A stretch of DNA of 64,000 bases from Dendrophyllia cribrosa (lineage: Eukaryota > Cnidaria > Anthozoa > Scleractinia > Dendrophylliidae), in NCBI GenBank assembly GCA_024195265.1, contig JAJLRJ010000006.1, positions 2,304,001-2,368,000 on the forward strand, read 5' to 3'. Every line of letters starts with the position of its first letter. Within the stretch, counting starts at the first letter, position 1. Positions 55,701 to 64,000 of this stretch are shown in pieces. The notes under the pieces are model-generated. The model did not search any database, was not told the DNA's origin, and was given only the letters and a program-made list of their open reading frames with translations. A program made the translations under genes and the position numbers.

Positions 55701-58700
55701 GAAATATTCCTGCAATGAACTAACTGTGGCTTGTTCATGACTTAGCCATGTAACATATTTTCATTTCATTTTTAGAAATAAGAGAATGTTTGGCATGTTG
55801 CTAGGCACTCTACAAAAGTTCAAAGATGACAGCTCTCAAAAGACAGACAAGGTAATATTACTAATAAGAGTATTCCATTTTGGGATGGCACTTTGGGATG
55901 TGCCTTGGCGGCTCCAGCCACATTTTTGTAGCTCACATTATCATTTTCTCTATTCCTTACATTTCCTGCCATTTCACACATCCCATTTTTTTTCTAGTTC
56001 CCACCACTCCCAACCTCAACCTAATTAAAAATGAAACTGCAAGAACTTGTACATTAAACCATCAATGTATTCTTTACAGAGATACTATTAAAACTATTAA
56101 TCAGCATTTTGAAAACATTTTTTATTTATTTTTTTATTGGAAATTACTCACATCTAATTACAATACTAGAGTATTGTAACTTTAGCCTAACTTACATGTT
56201 ATTCGAAGGGCGCTTTTTTGGTGACATATTGTAGCCATTCCAGAGGTATTAAGAATACCTCTTAACATTGCACCTATTTTTCTTCTAAAATTAATATGGA
56301 AAGAAAATGCTACTTTAACTATGAACCGGAAAATTTTTGGTGTGTGGGAATTTAAGGTTCCTTTCTTTGCTACAATTCTTTTTCTTTTAGCATAAAGGAT
56401 TCATTCAGTCCTTCTCTCTTTTGCTTGCTTGCTGGTTTTTACGTTCGGTTATTGGTCATCTTGTCAGTCAGTGATTCATGGGTTCAAATGAATGGGGTTA
56501 GTTTCTAGAGAAACTGTGGTGCTGCGTCGGTGGGGGTGAAGCACAAGAATTTGGTTTTATCGACTGAGTTGATAAGGTAAATTAGCCACCGTAAAAAGAT
56601 TAGAGAAAGCTTATGAGATAACTTACAATTTCCTGGCATAGCTCCTTGGTGAGTGTCTTGAGGTTTGGCATCGTTGATTTTGGTCTTCTGGTCTGAAAGC
56701 TGTCGAGTGAAAAATACTAATGCAAAAAGTTAATGGTCGCAGCGAATAAACAACAAATGAATGGGGTTAGTTTCTAGAGAAACTGTGGTGCTGCGTCAGT
56801 GGGGGTGAAGCACAAGAATTTGGTTTTATCGACTGAGTCGATAAGGTAAATTAGCCACCGTAAAAAGATTCGAGAAAGCTTGTCAGTTGTGCTGACAATT
56901 GTGCTCTGATTTTCTGTGCATCATTTTGGCTGCCCTTCTGTTTGTTCCTTCTGGTTTCCAATTTTGACTTGGGCTGTTATATCTTTTACTTTTTACACAA
57001 ACACCCCCTCCCCCCCCCCCAAAAAAAAAAAAATAATAATAATAATAAAAATAATAATAATAATTAATTCACCCTAAATGTAGCTTTAATGGCTGTCTAA
57101 AAAATTGCAAATTTATATTTTCACTTCCCATCTTTTTGTTACTTAGGACATCAGAAGAGAAGAAATAAACAAGAAGCTCGAAGAAGCTGAAAAGAAAGAA
57201 AAAGAAGAAATGTCCTCACAAAGGAGAGAATTATTCACAGAAAGGAGAGCAAAACAAGCAGAACTGAGACTGTTGCAGAGAAAAGTTGATATGGCTGAAC
57301 TGGTAAAAAATAATTTCCTCCTAAAATTATAAGATTTTTGATTGATCGATAATGGTATTGAGTTAGTTTTCATGACAAGGTACAAAAAGTTTTGCAGTTT
57401 GCAATGCACTACAATAAATATGGTGATTTCAAATAGCTGCCTTTTCTGAATTTTCTTGAATAGAGAGAGCATTTTACAGCAAAATAAACTGTACAAACAG
57501 CATAAATTCTTATTTTCATGTTTTTGGTCAAATCAAATGAATGTTGTCAAAGTTGGTAATACATGTATTTTTTTTTTTTTTCATTTTAGCAAGAAGAATG
57601 GGACAAACATGGTGAAAAACTGAGCCACTTTATCATGACAAAGGCCAATCCACCCATCTTTTACTTGCCAGCCAAACATACTGACAAGACACAGAAACTT
57701 CTAGAGGAATCAACAAGAGCTGTGAAAAGTAATTGAGTCATTTGTGGCTTACAAAATACTTATAATTCTTAGTACAGTGAGCTCTCTCTTGGCCAGACAT
57801 CCTTGGGACCAGCCCTAGCTGGCTGCAGTAAAGAGAGTTCATTTACAGACAACTAAGTGAGATTCCGCCTGAACCAGCCAGCCACTGATGTTCGCCACAG
57901 AGAGATGTTTGCCTTACAGGGGTGTTATCTTTGAGAGAGAGTTATTATACCTTGGGATGTCATGGGTCACGTGTCACCATGAGGAATTAGTTTTTAAGAA
58001 TGAGCAGATTTTTAGATATTTGCAATCTTATTTATTGCACTTATCACTCTGCGGATCACTCTTTGTTTTTATTATTCGACTGTGACGTCATTTTACCTTA
58101 TAAGGGAAAGAGAACACGCAAAATATCCGAGCGTATTACACAGTAGATTGCCATATTACACCTTAGCATTTCCGGTTTCAAGACACAATCCATTACAAAT
58201 AAAAGAATTTTAGTCAAATAATAAATCCATTATTCAATGGTTTAACAGATAATCCAGTGGACATTTCACTCATTGCTCACAAATATCAGCGCGTATTATC
58301 TGTTAAACCATTGAATAAGGTGTATATTTTCATCCCATATCCACTGTTCATATACTCTGTTACATGTATGATCCTATTCAATTGAGTGTCGTAAAACCAA
58401 AACCAAAGTTATTACACTGACCAATCACAACAGAAGAAGACAATCCAATGAACCAATCAAAACTTGAAGCAAATACATGTAGCTGGAGCCATGCACTGGA
58501 AAGCGTGTGCAAGCAATTCACAATTGGTTTTACTGCTGATTGGTTGATAAAGTGGCACGGGATTTTTTAGCCAATGCAAAACCAAAGCAATCTAAAAATT
58601 ACTTTCGACACTCAAATGAAAACCATTCTATCACATTCATAAACCAACAATAAACTCAACGCATCCCAAGATTTCATAGCTCAGTTAACAGAGCATTGCA

Positions 58701-59437
58701 TTGGCAACCAGAGGTCATGGTTTCAAATCCCATTGAAGCCTTATTTGCACTTCCATAGACCCTATTCATAAATGGCGGCCGACTTATTTATTCTTTTATA
58801 TTCATGCTAATCAGCCCAACTAGCCTCATTTTAGAGCAAAATTCTTTTTAATTTTGCACATGCTAACGAGGCTAGTTGGGCTGATTAGCATGAATATAAA
58901 AGAATTATAAATCGGCCGCCATTTATGAATAGGGTCTATTAATTGTGCTTATCACAGCAATGATCATTTCTCTATTTGTACACATCAACAAGACATGTAG
59001 AACACTTTATCATAAAAATGAGCATTTTTATTCCACTTCAAACTTATGATGGATAAAGTCTCATCCAAAACATGTCTTTAAAATTGAAAACTGTATTCAC
59101 TTTTCTTAAAAATATCTTTGTTTTTACAGGAGCAATGGTTAAACGAAGAGCAGAAATTGAAGAGGAGCAAGAACTAGAGGAAGAGAGAATAAGAAATGCC
59201 AGGTTGTCTGTTACTAATGAGGGTGAGAGTGCGAGTAAAGGGAGATTAGACAGCATCGAGGGCACGGCAGGTGATGTGGAGATCGCGGAGAAGAGTCCAG
59301 AGGAAAAAGGGGAGAAAGAAAGAAAGAGAAGTGTGAGTAGAGATCCAGAGAACGGAGTTAGGGAAGAGAGGAGTGCCAGGGAAGAAAGGCAGGAAGACAG
59401 GTTAGAAAACATGGAGGAAGAGGGTGAGGTAGATTAG
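52761..59437 (+). CDS. PNN: Pinin (one-base excess in exon 2)
   Basis: Exons 52761-52870, 53801-53906, 54334-54436, 54650-54741, 55776-55851, 57147-57302, 57590-57728 and 59130-59437. About 362 residues once exon 2 is read in its family-like frame. Pinin is a nuclear protein of the exon-junction/ASAP-PSAP splicing machinery; in vertebrates it is also found at desmosomes. Evidence: N-terminal LKSVDENIKKLTGRDP, FGMLLGTLQKFKDD, the charged RRELFTERRAKQAELRLL coiled coil, and WDKHGEKLSHFIMTKANPPI. The tail is Glu/Arg-rich without the long Ser-rich end of vertebrate pinin. All splice phases agree except exon 2: 106 bases, whereas 105 would be in phase. The family-like reading (RRVMLKRDFSER) needs one G fewer in the G5 run at 53810-53814. 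This could be an assembly error, a frameshift, or a missed microexon. Confidence 0.9.
55025..55240. repeat. GTAAGT-rich array in PNN intron 4
   Basis: About ten GTAAGT and four GTAAGA/GTAAGC in 215 bases, on the sense strand. Part is a tandem duplication of a roughly 70-base unit with gtaagtagtgtaagtactg. GTAAGT is the 5' splice-site consensus. Confidence 0.85.
55391..55538. mobile_element. Fragment of the AGGGCCGG MITE family
   Basis: Matches the interior of 8751-8997, including tatttactgtaaacaatgtc and gcatatagcacagact. Ends missing. PNN intron 4. Confidence 0.6.
56490..56601 (-). mobile_element. Short PLE terminal fragment, first of two
   Basis: tgaatggggttagtttctag through actgagttgataag to gtaaaaagatt matches the terminal 110 bases of the PLE on the minus strand. 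PNN intron 5. Confidence 0.75.
56758..56871 (-). mobile_element. Short PLE terminal fragment, second of two
   Basis: Same segment as at 56490, same orientation, with both copies ending in gagaaagctt, which is not in the main PLE. They may therefore derive from one non-autonomous variant. PNN intron 5. Confidence 0.75.
58673..58740 (+). mobile_element. tRNA-derived SINE head in PNN intron 7
   Basis: A-box-like tagctcagttaacagagc and B-box-like ggtttcaaatccc. The body is lost or interrupted by the fold-back MITE starting at 58755. Confidence 0.55.
58755..58939. mobile_element. Fold-back MITE, GGCGGCCG family, copy 2
   Basis: atagaccctattcataaat at the left pairs with its exact complement at the right. 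The inner arms carry ggcggccga and ttattcttttata, as in copy 1 at 35137-35309. PNN intron 7. Confidence 0.88.
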
Positions 59438-61702
59438 GTGCGTTGAGATGAAAATCTTGGTGGTTTTAATTGATGTTGCTGGGTAATTTCCAGAACATAA
59501 TAAGTAATCTCCCCCTTCACTGCTTGTGCATCCCTACCCTACTGAATGCAAACCCCACCCCACCCTACCCCCCACCCATTCTTCCAGCCCAACATGCAAG
59601 GGTTACATCTATTCACTTTCCAATTGCATTCTGTCATTGCAAATATGTCGATTTGATGTTGCAACTGCTTGCTTATGTGAAATAGCAGAAGAATTAAATT
59701 ATTGTGATTCCTAAATTGAAACGGTTTTCACTCATTCTTATTTGATGGTTTCGAGTTGGGGGTTCAAGAATAAATTACTTAGTCATTCACATCTTTGAGG
59801 GAAAGTGACTTATTCTTTTTTTACATTCCACTGTTCCTGTTGACTCGTCTAACAACTGGTGGACAGCTAGCAGGCCTTGTAAGTACTCTTGTGAGAATTC
59901 TAGGTTTTCTTTTGTGGTGGAAGAAAGGAAAGGTAGATGTTGCCGTAGTTTATATAGATGAAAGCTGGAGTAGTTCATTTTCTCCTGCCGTCCTTGATTA
60001 GAAAAACTTTTAGTTTTGTATATTCTAACTTTAGCAGATCTTCAGCTGTAGATAGTGATTTGCTGTTTGTGATTGGGGAGACAGCTACATGTATCTAAAC
60101 ATTTGACTGACTGAGTGACTTCCTGGCAGTTTCTAGGTGTTGCAGAAGTAATGATCGCCAAATGACATAACACAAAAGATTCACAAGACACTGAACAATA
60201 CCCACACCACAAAACAATAGCTAACCAACATTAGTTTCTGTAACGCCAATAAATACCCGACTATCACTACCGGCCCGTGTGACTGTCTACCTGACTGACC
60301 AACTCACTGACTCACGGTCTGACTAAAGTTTACAGAAAGAGTGCTGTTTTGTAAATAGTAAAGAAACCTCATAATGGAAGTCTTTTTACAATTTACAAGA
60401 TAGCATTGTTTCTGATTATTTCTTACTGTACGACATTGCTTTTCGTTGCGTGTAAAGAGAATGTGACACAAACACGTTTCCTGTAGTTATTTCATCTGTT
60501 TCATTTTGATATGTAAACAAATTTTTCTTTGAGTAACTGTTGTAACTCTTTGTAGACAAACAATAATTCTGGCAAACGAATAAAGTCAACATCAACAGTC
60601 CATGTAATCTCTGGAGTAATTTTCAATAAAATATGTTTTGTTGAAAACGCGTCATTCAGTTGTCCTCTTTTTTCTTCATAGCTCTTATGCCGACAGGTAC
60701 ATTGTATTGCACAGGAAACAACTTTCCGTGAAGCACTTTCTGCGTTGCTGGAAGTAAATGCACCTTCACACGACAAACTAATGTTGGCCAACTCCAAATG
60801 GTTGTTAAGATCGTGTTTTCAAACGACAAACATCCACACACCGAACCCTTGTTTTGAGTGTCCTCTCGTGAAGAGTGCGAAGGTTTTGATCAGTTGAATA
60901 TGAAGAATGTTTGTTTGACAAATGTTCACACGTCAAATGCGACTTTGCCAAGTCAAAAAGTTGGCGAGAATAGAAACAAGTTGATTTGTCGCCCTGACAG
61001 GTTTGCATCTGTTGATATCACGTTCACACACTCCAACTTGAGTTTGTCGTGTGGAGGCGGCTTAAGGGTGGGCTCGATTTTCAGCCGTTAAAGGGAGTCC
61101 GGTTTCCAGATCCTCCTTTTGTACGCACACGGGCGCACAAAACGGCTGGAAATCGAGCCTAGGGTGGGCTGTAACCTGATGTGGCCCTAAAATATGGTTG
61201 GACCTCTTCAGAAAAGAATGAAACTCTCCTCTGGTAGGTTGATGGGAACTAAAACGAACACAGACTCGTTGTGAAGAGTTGCCACCCCAAATGGTCACGT
61301 GTGCGGTATCGAAAGTATCGATATTTAACCATAAAGAATATCGAGTACTTGATATCGATATAGTCCATCCTTTGTTATGAGTGTATTATCCTGTGCGTCA
61401 TTTGGCCCAAAGCAAAATTAAACAGAGATAATTATTAAGTGTATGCGCAACGGTGATGGGTAGAAAGTGGGGAATCAATACTATTGTTCAAATGGCTCAG
61501 GTGACGCCGTTTTTACATGTAAGGGACCTCTACTGGTAGGGTGAGTGTTTCTGGCCGAAGAAGAGTTAGCGTGTTGCCTTTCCTTAAACTATGTCATGTC
61601 TTCTGTACATGGCGGTTTCCAAGAGTGCCGAAAGTAATTTCGCAATTGCTTTTGTTTCGCATTGCCCTAACACTAAAACCAATCGTGACTTAAACATGTT
61701 AA
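59438..61702. other. PNN 3' flank; no further gene
   Basis: An AATAAA at 59769-59774 may end the PNN transcript. An inverted repeat at 61072-61158 (gctcgattttcagccgtt and complement with one mismatch) marks a small fold-back unit. Other reading frames, including a 98-codon minus-strand one at 60501-60797, show no known domain. Confidence 0.45.
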
Positions 61703-62257
61703 AGGGACACTGTCACGAGGGCGCATGCGCGAGTTTTTCGAATCGAAACTTGAAAAGTTCAGCCTGAATTTTTCAAGTTGAACCGTCAATTTCAAAATGG
61801 CGTCGACTAGTGGCGGCGGTGGAGGGAAAAGAACAATTCGGGACGGAAGAGGAAGTTCGAGGATCAAGCAAAATATAAGATAGCGTGGTCTAGAAACCAC
61901 AAACGAATATATTTGGAAAATCGGATATTTAGGTCGTGGCTTCAGGCTAAATTCGATGCCGGGTATGAAGCTTCCAGTGACAGCGACTTCGTCGCCCATT
62001 TGTTGTCGTTGGAATATCGTCGAAGGTATGCTATGTTTTCATGACTTTGGCTTCAGTTTGCCCTCCTCAGGACGAGTGGCTCCTTGACGGAACCAAAAAA
62101 ATGAAAAATGAAAGGGAGTAAAGGAAAGAAAAATGATGAGCCTACGACACGAGGTATTCCCAGGCGGTCACCCATCCAAGTACTAACCTCGCCCGACAGG
62201 GCTTAACTTCGGTGATCGGACGAGAACCGGCGCATGTCAACCCGTGACAGTGTCCCT
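61703..62257. mobile_element. Complete TTAA-flanked DNA element with exon-like and 5S-derived parts
   Basis: TTAA at 61699-61702 and 62258-62261. Termini agggacactgtcacg and cgtgacagtgtccct are exact inverted repeats. The left half starts atggcgtcgactagtgg at 61797 and after an apparent frameshift has an exon-like frame (SRNHKRIYLENRIFRSWLQA to LLSLEYRRR), ending at a gtatgc donor. That is probably the first exon of a transposase. The right half holds a 5S rRNA fragment. Length 555 bases, non-autonomous. Kolobok or piggyBac type by target site. Confidence 0.8.
62132..62232 (-). pseudogene. 5S rRNA fragment inside the TTAA element
   Basis: The minus strand reads ccggttctcgtccgatcacc, then gaagttaagc, ggttagtacttggatgggtg and accgcctgggaatacc to gtaggctc, i.e. 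5S rRNA from about base 20 to the 3' end. The first 19 or so bases are replaced by element sequence. The internal promoter region and a T-rich terminator-like tail remain. Confidence 0.85.
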
Positions 62258-62619
62258 TTAATTGCACGCGTTACGTTTTCCCGCGCTTGGCTACGGCTGC
62301 AGGTATTTGCTTCGAGTTCTGATTGGTTCATTGAATTGCTTGCGTCTGTTGTGATTGGCCAGCCGCAGAATGATTACTTTAGTTTTGTTTTACGACACTT
62401 AAGTGAAAATCGCTCTATTTGTTGACCTCCTTTACATCATGCACTACAGAGGTTGGTGGTTAAATATGGAGACGCTTATTTAAGGGGTTGGTATTTAATC
62501 GAGGAAAATATTGTATGCAATAAGCGAAAATATTTATATAAAGGTCCAGCAATATAAGCCTAGTTTGCTTTTAACATTTTCAGTTAATAAACATGATATT
62601 GTAGTCATTTCACAGCTTA

Positions 62620-63149
62620 CCGTGTGGCACTTTATTTTTGCGGGAGTTTAATTTTTCGGACTGGCGATTTTTTTGTTTTGCGGGAACTAATTTTTGCGAT
62701 TGGGAAGGACTGGTTTTCTTGCTGGGAATTAATTTTTGCGACTTGCAGATGTCGCAACCAATCTATTACCAAAAATGGATGGAGGAAATGCGGAATTACA
62801 GATGCTCTTCTCAAAGGAGTACCTTCAGACAGACGATCCTATTCTGTAAAGCTTTTAACGTGTTTAACAGCTAAACGATGCTTGTAGCGTACCGACTGTA
62901 ATGTCATCGTTTTATTCCTGAACGTTTTGTTTCTAATTTCATCGTTTTATTCCACATCGTTTTGTGACATTTAAATAAAACGATTTTACATTACATGTAA
63001 GAGATGATGTTTGTATATACGTGGATTAAATTTTTACGTGGAAAATGTTTGCGGGAATTACTTTTTGCGGAAACCTTATTTTTGCCGATCGTGAAAAAAA
63101 ATTGCAAAAATCGCAAAGTTTGGAACTGCAAAAATAAAGTGACACACGG
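62620..63149. mobile_element. MITE with 22-bp terminal inverted repeats and TA duplication
   Basis: TA|ccgtgtggcactttattttt at the left, and gcaaaaataaagtgacacacgg|TA at the right, with one mismatch between arms. Sub-terminal copies of tttttgcgggaa occur at both sides. No transposase. Tc1/mariner type by target. Confidence 0.85.
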
Positions 63150-63603
63150 TATTAGCTTTTGCGCTAATTAGCTTTTTTTAGCTTATTTTCTGATCAGCGT
63201 TTTGAGCTATTAGTTTTTTGAAGATATATTAGCACCACCATGCTGCTCTAAAATCCGAATAGAAATAAAATTATGTATGTATGTAGCGACTCTATTTAAC
63301 TTAACTGAAGGTTTCATAACCGTCCGTTCATTCCATGTGCCGCACGAACAATCTTTGTGATAAACGCGTGTCTACTATTCGAATTCAAACCATTTCAAAA
63401 CTTTAAAATTGTCGGCTATCTTGACGTATCTTCATCATTTACGATCATTTGACAGCCACATTCGGACCCGCAGCTGCAAATTAGTCATTTTTCTCGCCAA
63501 TTTGCACTGGCGACACACTACAAACAACAAATTAAGTCCAACTGCGTTGGTGTTCTTTGTTAACAATATTTTGGTGCTTCCTAACTGGACAAGTTATTAT
63601 TAT
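63150..63603. other. No gene seen
   Basis: AT-rich spacer between two MITEs with no recognisable coding sequence. Confidence 0.45.
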
Positions 63604-63839
63604 GGGAACTCCCATATAAAAGTGACGGGGTGATTGTCTCTCTATACCTTTTAGGGGTTACAATTCGTGGTTTGGTACCCCTAAGGGTTTTTGAATCGAA
63701 AATGACACTGCTCCTGCCACTGTCTGATACCTAAAAAACAGTCAGAAACTACACCCACAAAACGGGTTTCAGGTACCTTTTTGGGGTTCCTCTCAAACTT
63801 TTCGACGATCACCCCGGACAATTTTATATGGGAGATCCC
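63604..63839. mobile_element. MITE with inverted termini GGGA(A/T)CTCCCATATAAAA
   Basis: Left end gggaactcccatataaaa with ggggtgat further in. The right end is the near-complement (atcacccc then ttttatatgggagatccc). Interior non-coding. Confidence 0.75.
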
Positions 63840-64000
63840 CAATACCCCGCCCGGGTCAGAGACATCTGTTTTGGACAGAAAAAAGATCGGTTTTTAAACA
63901 CTTTTCTTTTGTTAAGGCGACGCTTGCGTTTGGTTCAAATGAATTTCCATGTTTTCTTTTTTAACACTGGATTCATTTCATCGATATGCAAATGTGTTTA

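Noticed and set aside
60501..60797. 98-codon minus-strand frame downstream of PNN
   Set aside because: No recognisable domain; lies close to inverted repeats and low-complexity sequence.
62132..62232. Functional 5S rRNA gene
   Set aside because: The first 19 or so bases are missing and replaced by transposon sequence; a single truncated copy.

Overview
The window looks like nuclear DNA from an animal, most likely an anthozoan cnidarian such as a stony coral. This is inferred from AT-rich DNA, compact animal-type genes with GT-AG introns, a dense load of short inverted-repeat elements, a Penelope-like retroelement (PLE) with GIY-YIG endonuclease, a tyrosine-recombinase (YR) retroelement and tRNA-derived SINEs. 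No species can be named from the sequence alone.

Layout. 1-15.4 kb holds no recognised gene: MITE-like elements, a very long AGT/AGC tract, minisatellites, and one unidentified candidate exon. 15.5-16.7 kb is an intronless class A GPCR. 17.0-19.6 kb is a PLE in the usual head-to-tail form with hammerhead-like motifs in both terminal repeats. 19.8-26.5 kb, minus strand, is a YR retroelement (gag, RT-RNase H, tyrosine recombinase) with its own TATA box and poly(A) signal. Its gag reading frame is split by an apparent spliceosomal intron filled by a 49-bp minisatellite. 27.0-28.7 kb has a 36-bp minisatellite and a truncated inverted PLE copy inserted in a poly-G-flanked MITE.

The right half is gene-rich. 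31.9-40.9 kb is a 12-exon SLC6-family transporter (+). 42.8-44.6 kb is TRAPPC6 (-), head-to-head with FPGT (+, 44.8-48.9 kb). 50.0-52.6 kb is DMAC2L/ATP5S (-), head-to-head with PNN (pinin; +, 52.8-59.4 kb). I followed reading phase across every proposed splice junction. All are consistent except pinin exon 2, which is one base too long. 59.4-64 kb holds transposon remnants, including a TTAA-flanked element that carries a 5S rRNA fragment.

The five host genes have unrelated jobs: amine-like signalling, solute uptake, Golgi vesicle tethering, fucose salvage, and splicing or mitochondrial assembly. The only visible coupling is the two short divergent promoters. The most interesting material is in the mobile elements: the spliced YR retroelement, the PLE hammerhead variant, and repeat arrays inside introns.
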